Under the pieces are notes generated by a model. The model saw only the letters and a program-made list of their open reading frames with translations. It did not search any database and was not told the origin of the DNA. DNA of 64,000 nucleotides from Nipponacmea schrenckii (lineage: Eukaryota; Mollusca; Gastropoda; Lottiidae): the NCBI GenBank assembly GCA_030562195.1, contig JAUJPP010000011.1, positions 8,928,001-8,992,000 on the forward strand. Reading direction: 5' to 3'. Within the stretch, counting starts at the first letter, position 1, and the number at the start of each line of letters is the position of its first letter. Both the position numbers and the translations under genes were made by a program. Shown here piece after piece: positions 48,770 through 60,640 of the stretch.

Positions 48770-50170
48770 CTGAAAAATAGTGGTCAATATGCAATATCTA
48801 TATACAACATGTTATCAAGAAATATTCAAAGACAACCTGAAATATGTGGTAACATAACTAGATCTTTAAGTGAGTGTTTAACTTTATAAAATGGCTTTAT
48901 AGATAGAAATAGAGGAGGAATATTTACTGGCATGATCGGGACACAAAATCTAGACCATCTCATTAAAATTAAAATAACAATTATGTGTATTTTGATGACG
49001 ATTTATTTCTCGTCTCCATTGCAATCTAACAAGATTTCTTTTGTTGTGGATCCTATTGACATTATTAATTTTGTAACCTGTAATATTCATGTCGTTTCAC
49101 GTCGATGATTTTTAATGAATGAATACAAGTGTCTCAAACAGGACTCCACTCAAATAATTAATGTCGAACACACACCAAAAGACCTAATTTCATTTTGTGG
49201 AAAAAATAAATAGAAAATACAAGTTTTTATTATTAGAGGCTGTCCAATTTAAGATTTAAGAAACGAAAGAATGAATGAATTAAGGAACTTGTTACCTTGT
49301 TTAGATGAGAGTATTTATTCGGTGATAAATAACAAACCTTTTGAACTTCCAGTACTTATGACTAACAAATGGTAAGACTGGTATGACTAAGGTCCAAGTT
49401 GATTTTTATACGGAGATCTAGTGATAAGAAATTGCATATAATCGAGCTGATTATAAAAGTAAACTGATTTTATATTAAGAGAAGCGGTCCAAGGACGCCA
49501 CCTTACACTTTGATCACTCCCGGCTTATCATAGTCAACGATATCATCGATATTTTATAATCGATGGTTTATAGCTTATGAGCTCGAATAATGAATAAACA
49601 ATATAGTTGGCAAGGTTACACGTCATTTCAGCTTCATTTTACTCCATTCTCGTCCTTCAATATGGCAACGTTATTAAAGATATCATATTGGGTGCGACGT
49701 AGCACAGCCAATCTCTATCGACAGCCCCTATCGTATGCCAACCCTATATGTGCTAAGGCCTGTCCCATTTGTGTGCTATGTATTTTGTTGATGTGTGATG
49801 TGGAAAAAAGATGAAACCAAATTAGGAATTCGAAATCACAGACCACGACCCCTCTACCATGGATTAAAATGTAGGTAGACCCAGGTATCCCCAATACAAA
49901 ATGAAGTAAACCTAGAAATGATCTCAAGTAGCTTCTGGATTTTACTTTTGTAACCGACATAGATAGAACCTGTCTGAACTAGCTACAACTTGACATGCTG
50001 ATAGACTGTATTGACCTTCAGTATATTATCTTGTGGGATTTATGATAACTAATAATAATAATAATAATAAACTCTTCATTTTACATGGCTCAGAATTAGG
50101 TCCATTAAATCAAATGCTTCAAATTGACTAAGTCTAGTAACATATTCGAGGGCTGGAACTGAAAGACTGA
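48770..50170. other. Intergenic, no gene seen
   Basis: AT-rich sequence with a short (AAT)n run near 50050. Short ORFs here lack any family resemblance. It leads into the minisatellite block. Confidence 0.5.
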
Positions 50171-53035
50171 GTTGTCGTTCTTGATAATGGGCCTAATCTA
50201 GAAGGTGGGGTTAGCTTTCTTTATAGTGACCCTGATCTTAAAGATAAGCTTACCGTTTTTTATAGGGGCCCTGATCTGGAAGATAGGGTTACCGTTTTTT
50301 ATAGTGGCTCTAATTTGAAAGATAGGTTTACCGTTCTTGATAGTGGTCTTATTTGAAAGATAGGGTTACTGTTCTTGATGGTGGCTCTAATCTGGAAGAT
50401 AGGTTTACCTTTCTTGATAGTGGTCTTAATTTGAAAGATAGGGTTACTGTTCTTGATGGTGGCTCTAATCTGGAAGATAGGTTTACCGTTCTTAATAGTG
50501 GTCTTAATTTGAAAGATGGGGTTCTCTTCTTGAATGTGGTTTTAATTTGAAAGATGGGGTTACTTTTCTTGATAGTGGTCTTAATTTGAAAGATAGGATT
50601 ACTGTTCTTGATGGTGGCTCTAATCTGGAAGATAGGTTTACCGTTCTTGATAGTGGTCTTAATTTGAAAGATAGGGCTACTGTTCTTGAAAGTGGTTTTA
50701 ATTTGAAAGAAGGGGCTACAGTTTTTTAAAGTGGTCTTTATTTCAAAGAAGGGGCTACTGTTCTTGAAAGTGGTTTTAATTTAAAAGATAGGGCTACTGT
50801 TTTTGAGAGTTGTCTTAATTTGAAAGATGGGGCTACTGGTCTTGAAAGTGGTTTTAATTTGAAAGATGTGGCTACTGTTCTTGAAAGTGGTTTTAATTCG
50901 AAAGATGGGGCTACTGTTCTTGAAAGTGGTTTTAATTTGAAAGATGGGCTACTGTTCTTGAAAGTAGTTTTGATTTAAAACATGGGGCTACTGTTTTTGA
51001 GAGTTGTCTTAATTTCTAAAATAAGGGCTACTTTTCTTGAAAGTGGTTTTAATTTGAAAGATGGGGCTACTGTTTTTGAGAGTTATCTTAATTTGAAAGA
51101 TGGAGCTACTGTTCTTGAAAGTGGTTTTAATTTGAAATATGGGGCTACTGTTCTTGAAAGTGGTTTTAATTTAAAAGATAGGGCTACTGTTTTTTGAGAG
51201 TTGTCTTAATTTGAAAGATAGGGCTAGTTCTCGAAAGTGGTTTTAATTTGAAAGATGGGGCTACTGTTCTTGAAGATGGGTTTACTGTTCTTGAAAGTGG
51301 TTTTAATTTGAAAGATGGGCTACTGTTCTTGAAAGTGGTTTTGATTTAAACAATGGGGCTACTGTTTTTGAGAGTTGTCTTAATTTGAAAGATGGGGCTA
51401 CTTTTCTTAAAAGTGGTATTAATTTGAAAGATGGGGCTACTGTTCTTGAAAGTGGTTTTAATTTGAAAGGTGGGGCTACTATTCTTGAAAGTAATTTTAA
51501 TTTGAAAGAAGGGACTACTGTTTTTGAAAGTGGTTTTAATTTGAAAGAAGGGCTACTGTTTTTCAGAGTTGTCTTAATTTGAAAGAAGGGCTACTATTCT
51601 TGAAAATGGTCTTAATTTGAAAGAAGGGCTACTGTTTTTCAGAGTTGTCTTAATTTGAAAGATGGGGCTACTGTTCTTGAAAGTGGTTTTAATTTGAAAA
51701 ATGGAGCTACTGTTCTTGAAAGTGGTCTTAATTTGAAAGATGGGGCTACTGTTCTTGAAAGTAGATTTAATTAGCAAATTGGGCTACTATTCTTGAAAGT
51801 GGTCTTAATTTGAAAGATAGGGTTACTATTCTTGAAAATGGTCTTAATTTGAAAGATGGGGCTACTGTTCTTGAAAGTGGTCTTAATTTGAAAGATAGGG
51901 TTACTATACTTGAAAGTGGTATTAATTTGAAAGAAAGGTTTACTGTTCTTGAAAGTGGTCTTAATTTGAAAGAAAGGTTTACTTACTGTTCTTGAAAGTG
52001 GTTTTAATTTGATAGATTGTCATTTGCATCTTATTTATTGTTGAAAGAATCTAAGTCTTTATTCATTTGCTGGACTTCTTGTTTGGGAGATAAAAATTCT
52101 TGTTTTAAGTCCATTTCCCTGACTTCTGACCTCAAACTTGAAAATTCCTCTTTCAATTCCAAAACAAGACTTTCATACTGTCTTTACCAGAAGATAAAAC
52201 CAACTCACCCGTCTTCGAAATTTGACTTTGTCTTGTGGATGGTCTTGAGTTGGCCTCAACATTGCCGGCCATAAGAATTAGCACATTAATCACATAAATA
52301 AATACCAATGCCACATTTTTACAAGTCAGGGTTGGTATCTTATATCTAGATTTAGCAGATTTATGAACATAACACCCAATAAATGCTCTCAATACGGCAA
52401 TGTCGTTGATCATCTTTGAAATTTCGAAAAGTAGATGTCACAGTTCAGTGCACTCCAGAGCTCGCTAACGGACGTCTGATCACTTCAACGACTCTCTTAT
52501 TAGTTTTAATTTGAAAGATGGAGCTACTATTCTTGAAAGTGGTTTTAATTTGAAAGAAAGGGTTACTGTTTTTGAAAGTGATCTTAATTTGAAAGAAGGG
52601 GCTACTGTTCTTGAAAGTATTTTTTATTTGAAAGATGGAGCCTTTTTTGAAAGTGGTTTTAACGGGGCTACTGTTCTTGAAAGTGTCTTAATTTGAAAGA
52701 TGGGGCTACTATTCTTGAAAGTGGTTTTAATTTGAAAGAAAGGGTTACTGTTTTTGAAAGTGATCTTAATTTGAAAGAAGGGGCTACTGTTCTTGAAAGT
52801 ATTTTTTATTTGAAAGATGGAGCCTTTTTTGAAAGTGGTTTTAACGGGGCTACTGTTCTTGAAAGTGTCTTAATTTGAAAGATGGGGCTATTGTTCTTGA
52901 AAGTGGTTTTAATTTGAAAGAAGGGCTACTGTTCTTGAAAGTGGTTTTAATCTGAAAGATAGGGCTACTGTTTTTAAAAGTGGTTTTAATGAAGAATGGG
53001 GCTACTTGAAAGTGATCTCAATTTAAATGATGGGT
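50171..53035. repeat. 39-bp minisatellite (family 1), interrupted at 52014-52502
   Basis: About 60 copies of a 39-bp unit that reads GATVLESGFNLKD in one + frame (core CTTGAAAGTGGTTTTAATTT). Left-edge copies are degenerate (CCTGATCTTAAAGATAAG). Frequent single-base gaps break the frame, so several 60-85-residue ORFs appear but no long one. Near the right end a 182-bp block (52511-52692 and 52693-52874) is duplicated almost exactly. Confidence 0.92.
52014..52502 (-). mobile_element. Retrotransposon-like 5' ORF fragment inside the minisatellite
   Basis: This 489-bp non-repetitive segment interrupts the 39-bp array. On the - strand it encodes a hydrophobic stretch followed by VLILMAGNVEANSRP, which resembles the L-L-x-x-GD-V-E-x-N-P-G-P leader (2A-like) near the N-terminus of many non-LTR retrotransposon ORFs. 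The PGP end is degenerate, so cleavage activity is unlikely. After a frame break a coiled-coil-like segment follows (ELKEEFSSLRSEVREMDLKQ), which ends in a stop. No reverse transcriptase or target duplication seen. Confidence 0.45.
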
Positions 53036-53775
53036 TACTGTCGCTGTATTGAAAGCCGTCTAGATCTGAAATATAGAGTCTCTGTATTGATAACGGTCTA
53101 GATCTGAAATATAGAGTCGCTGTATTGATAGCCGTCTAGATCTCAAATATAGAGTCGCTGTATTCATAGCCGTCTATATCTGAAATATAGCCCTACTATA
53201 TTTATAACCGTCTTGATCTGAAATATAGAGTCGCTGTATTGATAGCCGTCTATATCTGAAATATAGAGTCGCTGTATTGATAACCGTCTAGATCTGAAAT
53301 ATAGAGTCGCTGTATTGATAACCGTCTAGATCTGAAATATGGAGTCGCTGATTTGAGAGGCATTTTGATCTCAAATATTGAGTTGCTGTATTGATAACCG
53401 TCTAGATCTGAAATAGTCGCTGTATTGATAGCCGTCTTGATCTGAAATATAGAGTCGCTGTATTGATAGCCATCTATATCTGATATATAGAGTCTCTGTA
53501 TTGATAACCGTCTAGATCTGAAATACTAGTATAGAGTCGCTGTATTGATAACCGTATAGATCTGAAATATAAAGTCGCTGTATTGATAACCGTATGGATC
53601 TGAAATATAGAGTCGCTGTATTGATATCCGTCTAGATCTGAAATATAGAGTCGATGTATTGATAGACGTCTAGATCTGAAATATAGAGTCTCTGTATTGA
53701 TAGCCGTCTAGATCTCAAATATAGAGTCGCTGTATTGATAGCCGTCTAGATCTGAAATATTGAGTCGCTGTATTG
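53036..53775. repeat. 38-bp minisatellite (family 2)
   Basis: About 19 copies of a 38-bp unit with core CTGTATTGATAACCGTCTAG and ATCTGAAATATAGAGTCG. Some units are truncated or carry small insertions (53526 ACTAGT). It abuts family 1 on the left and family 3 on the right, and the three cores align. Confidence 0.92.
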
Positions 53776-54990
53776 ATAGATGGCTACGTCTGAATATGAA
53801 GTTGCTAGTCGTCTGAAATGAAATATTGAGTTTCTGTTCTTGATAGCTAGCCGTCTGATATGAAATGTTGAGTTACTGATCTTGATACCTAGCCATCTTC
53901 TACGAAATAAAGAGTTACTGTTCTTGATAGCTAGCCGTCTGATATGAAATATTGAGTTACTGTTCTTGATAGCTAGCCGTCTGAAATGAAATATTGAGCT
54001 GCTGTTCTTGATAGGTAGCTGTCTGATATGAAATATTGAGTTGTTGTTCTTGATAGCTAGCCGTGTGATATGAAATATTGAGTTACTGTTCTTAATAGCT
54101 AGCCTTGTGATATGAAAGATTGAGTAACTGTTCTTGATAGCTAGTCGAGTGATATGAAATATTGTGTTACTGTTCTTGATAGCTAGCCGTGTAGATATGA
54201 AATACTTGAGTATGAGTTGTGTCTTGATAGCTAGCCGTGTGATATGAAATATTGAGTTGTTGTTCTTAATAGCTAGCCTTGTGATATGAAATATTGAGTT
54301 ACTGATCTTGATAGCTAGCCGTGTGATATGACATATTGAGTTACTGTTCTTAATAGCTAGCCGTGTGATATGAAATATTGAGTTGTTGTTCTTGATAGCT
54401 AGCCTTGTGATATGAAAGATTGAGTTACTGTTCTTGATAGCTAGCCGTGTGATATGAAATATTGAGTTGCTGTTCTTGATAGCTAGCCGTGTGATATAAA
54501 ATATTGAGTTACTGCTCTTGATAGCTAGCCGTGTGATATGACATATTGAGTTACTGCTCTTGATAGCTAGCCGTGTGATATGAAATATTGAGTTGCTGTT
54601 CTTGATAGCTAGCCGTGTGATATAAAATATTGCAATACTGTTCTTGATAGCTAGCCATGTGATATGAAATATTGTGTTACTGTTCTTGATAGCTAGCCGT
54701 GTGATATGAAATATTGAGTTGCTGTTCTTGATAGCTAGCCGTCTGATAAGAAATATTGAGTTACTGTTCTTGAAAGCTAGCCCCCTGATATGAAATATTG
54801 AGTTGCTGTTCTTGATAGCTAGCCGTCTGATATGAAATATTAAGTTACTGTTCTTGATAGCTAGCCGTCTGATATGAAATATTAAGTTACTGTTCTTGAT
54901 AGCTAGCCTCCTGAAATGAAATATTAAGTTGCTGTTCGTGAAAGCTAGCCGTCTGATATGAAATATTAAGTTGCTGTTCTTGATAGACAC
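53776..54990. repeat. 42-bp minisatellite (family 3) with a 414-residue open frame on the - strand
   Basis: About 28 copies of a 42-bp unit, core CTTGATAGCTAGCCGTGTGA then TATGAAATATTGAGTTACTG. Each unit is 14 codons, so the - strand frame (about RLAIKNSNSIFHIT per unit) stays open for 414 residues, 54990-53746. There is no splice context, promoter or non-repeat domain, so I treat the ORF as a property of the repeat. Confidence 0.93.
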
Positions 54991-56857
54991 GTGCGTCTAA
55001 AGTATTGTTTTGTTTTACTAAGTCATCTAGATTGTTATTAACAACTAAATGATAGCTAAAATGACATAACAATAAAATTTGAATGCATGTAAAATCCAAA
55101 ATTTGTTTCTAAGATCCGTAATCCAATAGTCGGATTGACAATTGGTGTCTTTTAATACCGCCCCTTCCTAATTTTCTTCTTACCATTTATTTCTTTACCT
55201 AACCGCTCACTTCACCCCTTACAATCAACTCGCGCCTTCCCATTTCACCCATTTCCTAATGAGTTTTATATGTCGTTAATTATATGAAAGTGAAATCCAA
55301 AATTTTCTTTAATGAACGTTCCAATTCCAAACACAAATATTACGAACCCAAAAATCATGTGAACGAGTAAATAAAGACAATAATGTTCAATTATTTTCTA
55401 GTTTTGGAATTAAATTATGATTGTCTCATAAGTTGGTTACTATGACTGCAAGTAGACTATATCGAAACATTAATAGTAAACATGGACACGTGATTCGCCT
55501 GTTTGTGTTCAATTTTTTTTTTTTTTTTCTAATATACGAAACATGTGGTTATTTTTCTGACAAATTTTTAATTATTAAACCTTGCAATTTTGAATTTTAG
55601 TAATCAGTACTCAATCAAAAATCACTAAAGTGATGATTTTGAATAGAAATATGTTAATATTCATGATGATTACATTGTATATAATTGAAAGAAAAAAATG
55701 TATAGTGGTGGAGGTATTTATGAAAGAGTAAGCCTACTATGTTTCTCTTATGATATTAATTTAACCCCCATAACTTATAATGCCTTTATATTCAATATAA
55801 TAGTAATTGTGTATTGGTTTCTATGAGCATAATGCTGAAAAATACTCTTTGCACCGACATAATTTTTAACCTACATTAAAGATTACATCTGATTACCTAT
55901 TCAATTTTTCATGAATGGTTGAATAGGCTAATTTCCTTTCATTCAAATATCTAAAAAAATCTCGATATATTTTTGGTTAAAACTTTCAAATGAACTTGGG
56001 GACACATATAATTAATGTCTTTGATCTAAAGTTTTCATTTATATGAACACCAAATACTCTCGACCAATTAATATCATACTGCCTTTAATCTGAAACAGAA
56101 ATGCTTGTCACCATTAATTGACACGATTGTTGATCTTGGGCCCATTACGGTACCAAATACATGTAAGCGTTTATGATTGGATTCACATTGTATGAACGGT
56201 GTTCAAACTTGTTGATGGCTTTCATTTAAGTTCTTTTTCACAGTTAATCAGTGATCACATCGGTCTGGCATTTAGTCACCGTTCAATGTGATTGAGTATT
56301 ATTGACAAATGAACGTTTTTTAAACACCATAAATAGCCAGTAGCCCAGCTTAAAGATTACAAATAACGTTTTAGAGAAAAAAAAGCCAATCTTCTTCTAC
56401 GATTAACAATTGCAACTAACTAACGGATTGGTCTATACTATAGTCAACGTAACAAATGCGTCTATATTCTACGAACTTGAGTTCCTATCAATATTGGATT
56501 TTACCTTTCGTGAGATAGTGTTCTTCCAAATAGGTTCATACACTAAATTTTAAAAGTTAAAGCTTATTTGAAGAAATATAAACATTTTGTTTTATTACCA
56601 AGAGAAGATTTTGGTTGTTGTACTAGTAAGATTTCACCAGGATTTATTAAATCAGAATAGTGAAAACAAAAGCCCTGTTAAATTGAAGTCAAGCAGCTGA
56701 AGTGACAGTAAAGGGATAGCGATAATCCATCAGCAAGGTAAGACTGTAGACATATACCGAGCAATTTTTGTTGGTTTGTAAAAATACAAATTAGCGTCCA
56801 CTTTTGTTAAGCGCAGACTAGGTAATCGTTGGTAGATGTCAAATAAACGCCATGTTT
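54991..56857. other. Intergenic between minisatellites, no gene seen
   Basis: AT-rich unique sequence with a T-rich run near 55511-55528. No ORF of note, no RNA gene recognised. Confidence 0.5.
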
Positions 56858-57570
56858 CTCGCAGACCATCTTGTTGTTAAATGATACCCCTTTCTCACAG
56901 ACTAGCTTGTTGTTAAATGATACCCCTTTCTAGTAGACTAGTTGGTTGATAGATGATACCCCTTTCTCGCAGACTAGCTTGTTGTTAAATGATACCCCTT
57001 TCTCGTAGACTAGTTGGTTGATAAATGATACCCCTTTCTCGTAGACTAGTTGGTTGATAGATGATACCCCTTTCTCGTAGACTAGCTTGTTGTTAAATGA
57101 TACCCCTTTCTCGTAGACTAGTTTGTTGTTAACTGATACCCCTTTCTCGTAGACTAGTTTCTTGTCAAATGATACCCCTTTCCCGTAGACTAGTTTGTTG
57201 TTAACTGATACCCCTTTCTCTTAGCCTAGTTTCTTGTCAAATGATACCCCTTTCACGTAGACTAGTTTGTTGTTAAATGATACCCCTTTCACGTAGACTA
57301 GTTTGTTGTTAACTGATACCCCTTTCTTGTAGACTACCTTGTTGTTAAAATGATACCCCTTTCACGTAGACTAGTTTGTTGTTAACTGATACCCCTTTCT
57401 CGTAGACTAGTTTCTTGTCAAATGATACCCCTTTTCTCGTAGACTACCGTTGTAAAATTGTACCCCTTTCACGTAGACTAGTTTGTTGTGAACTGATACC
57501 CCTTTCTTGTAGACTACCTTGTTGTTAAAATGATACCCCTTTCTCGTAGACTTGTTTGTTGGTAAATGAC
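56858..57570. repeat. 36-bp minisatellite, about 19 copies
   Basis: Unit of about 36 bp: GTAGACTAGTTTGTTGTTAA then ATGATACCCCTTTCTC. Variants alternate (GTTGATAGATG, CTTGTCAAATG, TTGTTAACTG), giving a partial higher-order pattern. Unit sequence is unrelated to the 38-42-bp families to the left. Confidence 0.92.
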
Positions 57571-58578
57571 AATTCAATATATGTTTTAAGCTAGGTTGAT
57601 ATCACAGACTGTAGTTTTTGGTAATCGTGGTATTTTGTAGTATGTTCTGCATCAATTGTTTTGGGTAGAAATTTTCAGTGATATGGCTGTAAACCTCGGC
57701 TCTAATTAATAAATATTTGGCCACCTGATGTAAATAAAGCAAATCTAACAGTAGTTAAGATAGTTGTAGATAAAAGCTTAATGAACCGTCTTCGCTATTC
57801 AGACCATAAGCCTCGAATTCCAATTGTAAATTTCACAATGAATATATAGCGGGCCGTCTCAACAACCGATAAAATTAAAGAGGATAATAATTAGTTCAGT
57901 TGATTACATTACAATCGTTGCTAGGTATTGTTTACTAATCCCATTATCGTAGTTATTATAAACACACAAGTTACAACTGACCACTCGACCATTTAGATCA
58001 AGGCTTTATATCTTAACAAGTTAGTCTACTGTACAGACTTGTTTTCATATTGATATTTGGTATACCTTTCTATTATATTTGGGATATACTTGTGCTCGTA
58101 AACCCTATTCTTAATTGAAATGTTGTAGACGAATGATTGGATTTAGGATTGGTAAGTATTAATTGTAATAATAAATGTCAGATTACATGACCAAAGTCGA
58201 ACTTATTGTAATTATAGTATTGTCTACCAAATGTTAACTTAACAAGTTATTTATTTAATTTTTTTATGCATACTGGTTTGTTGTTAGAAGTAGAAGGAGA
58301 ACTTCTGGCTTGGCATAAAACCTTGCTACGGTACGCCTTATACTCGACTAATGATTCATAGAAAGTATTTTGATTATCTTCTGATTTATTTGTTGCCATT
58401 TCAACGGTTTTAGCTCAAATGGATTATTTCCTTTTTTATATGCCTTTCTTGGACTGCACCTTTACACGAATTTGTACGTTTCACCTGATATATATACAAA
58501 TGGAAACCAATTGAAACATGCTACGGTTTATTAGGATATTATATGATCATGATGTTTTGAATTTCAGAACTGACAAAG
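57571..58578. other. Upstream region of the GT31 gene
   Basis: No ORF or repeat of note. The TTTGAATTTCAG acceptor-like site just before 58569 indicates that a non-coding exon of the GT31 gene lies somewhere upstream; its donor was not identified. Confidence 0.35.
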
Positions 58579-60442
58579 ATGAAACCCCTAGATTTTGATG
58601 GTATCAAATCATTTACCAGTTATTTTAAGGTAAGCTCGTTATACTGTTTATATCTTTTACTACTTTAAGACATCAAATCTTTCGAACCTGTGAAGGTTCT
58701 TAGATGAACTTTAGATTGTCCAGTTGTAAACGATGAAGACTGGAAGAGCTGTCATTTTCTATGAGTTTCCTGACGTCTACCTCTTTTCTGGGGTATACGG
58801 CACCGCCTGCCCCCTTACCCAACTTCACAGAGTTTCTTATTGCTTTTCCGAGCCCATTTATTGATTGGTAGAAACGCCATTGTTTCTACAAAACATATTT
58901 TGTGTTGTGTATGGTACCCTCCCATAGAAGCATTGACTAAGTCAAAATTAGAGACTGTAGTTTGAAGGTATAATTTTGATATGAATAAGCTAAATTTTTT
59001 AAAATAAGATTTTTTGTTTGTTTCAGACAAAGCGTGTTGGAATGAAGAGAATAATAAATGGATTCCTAGTGACCTTTGTACTGGTTTATGTCATCTTCAT
59101 CTTCATCTTATTCTCAAAATCGTCAGGAACAGAATCGACAGGACTTACCACCCAAAGCTTCTTTACTCCTTCGTTTCTACTGAAAAAAGATTATCCTCTT
59201 TTCTACGGTCACGAATGTCTACTGAACTATCCGGAAGCATTTCGACCTAGAAGTGTCAAACTCACCTCGCTAGACTATAATTTTACCGTAAATAGCCCTC
59301 CAGCTTGTCCGTCCACCAGCAATAACCCGACTTTATTTATTCTGATACTTACACAACACGATGCTTATAATCAACGTAAAGCTATCCGAGATACGTGGGG
59401 TAGGATAGCTCGTCATGAATCTTGGCCTGGTCGACGATTACTTGGTGAGGTTCGACTTATATTTTTACTGGGTGCTATACAAAACGTTACTCTGAATAAA
59501 GCAGTTAAAGTGGAAGCAAGTGAAAATAGAGATATAGTGGAAGCGAACTTTACCGATTCTTATTTCAATCTAACTCTTAAAGTGTTAATGGGTATTAAAT
59601 GGGTTCGAACTCATTGTCCCAATACTAAATATATCATGAAGATGGACGAAGACTCGTTTTTAGATATTCCGAGACTAGTGAACATGTTAAATTCTGTGTC
59701 TCTGAGGGATACAATTATTGGACCATATTCGTACTCTGAGAAAGTCACCCGTCCGAATCCACATGGAAATAGTAGTAAGGGATCTGTTTCGTTTGAAGCT
59801 TATTCACCTGAGTGGTATCCACCGCACGTAAAGGGGAATTTTTATGTTATGCCCTATTCTCTTGCAGTGAAAATTTTGAATGTGTCTGAATATTTTCCCT
59901 ATGTGAATATTGAAGACGCGTATATTACCGGAATACTTGCTAAAGTTTTTGACGCAAGACATCTGGAAATCGCCGCTGACCAATATGATAAGTATCCAGA
60001 AATGGATTTAGATTACTGTGCGTTTGTGTTGGAGAGGAGAATTGCATGTCAGAAAGTCTACCCTGAATTAATTTACAATTTTTGGAAAAGGATTGAAAAT
60101 ACCGAGTTGTGTGGTGTTATTAGAGTGGACAAAGTCATCAAAGAATACATTGTCCACATCGACCAACGCATTCAAAGCAATATATCCAAAGAAAACAAAA
60201 CTGTTTCAAGAGACAATCAAAAGGTTAAAAGAGGCAATCAAATTATTCAGAGATACAATCAGAATGTTCGAAAAGACAATCAGAATGTTCAAAGAGACAA
60301 TCAAAATGCTCTTAGAGGTAATCAAAATGTTATGAGATACAAACAAATTATTCAAAGAGACAATCAGAATGTTCAAAGAGACAATCAATATGTTCCCAAA
60401 GACAATCAATATGTTCCAAAAGACAATCTATATGTTCCCTAA
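58579..60442 (+). CDS. GT31-family beta-1,3-galactosyltransferase-type glycosyltransferase with repeat tail
   Basis: Golgi type II membrane glycosyltransferase that would transfer a UDP-sugar in beta-1,3 linkage to glycan chains; donor and acceptor cannot be told. Two exons, 58579-58629 and 59027-60442, join in phase 0 after MKPLDFDGIKSFTSYFK, giving 488 residues. One transmembrane anchor at about 27-46. GT31 motifs are RKAIRDTWG (134-142), IFLLG (162-166), ENRDIVEANFTDSYFNLTLK (183-202), the metal-binding KMDEDSF (D224-E-D226), WYPPHVKGNFYVM (280-292) and NIEDAYITGIL (311-321). An ATG at 59018 would read through the acceptor, and an internal ATG at 59042 is possible but the first exon keeps frame. 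Residues 404-488 are a charged tail of about eleven 7-residue NQNVQRD-type repeats, absent from typical GT31 enzymes. Confidence 0.9.
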
Positions 60443-60640
60443 GTCAATCAAAATGTTCACAATGACAATCAAAATGTTCTTAGAGGTAATCAAAATGTAC
60501 TGAGATACAATTAAAATATTCCAAGAGACAATTTAAATATTCCAAGAGGCAATTTAAATATTCCAAGAGCCAATAGAACATTCCTAGAAACAATTAGAAC
60601 ATTCCTAGAAACAATTAGAAGCGTCTAAGAGACAATCAGA
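60185..60640 (+). repeat. 21-bp repeat forming the GT31 tail and running into the 3' UTR
   Basis: Unit AGAGACAATCAAAATGTTCAA (seven codons). It begins inside the coding region, passes through the stop at 60440-60442 (created where GTTCCCTAA interrupts a unit) and continues for nearly 200 bp beyond with increasing decay (CCAAGAGGCAATTTAAATAT). The stop position is therefore set by a point change within the array. Confidence 0.92.

Noticed and set aside
53746..54990. 414-residue ORF on the - strand as a protein-coding gene
   Set aside because: It coincides exactly with a 42-bp (14-codon) minisatellite and has no unique domain, splice context or promoter; kept as a repeat, with the open frame noted as a finding.
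56858..57570. CRISPR-like look of a regular 36-bp array
   Set aside because: Units are contiguous without unique spacers, and the window is clearly eukaryotic; a minisatellite.
59018..59026. ATG at 59018 as the GT31 start
   Set aside because: It overlaps the TTTCAG acceptor; the upstream exon 58579-58629 joins in frame and supplies a better start.
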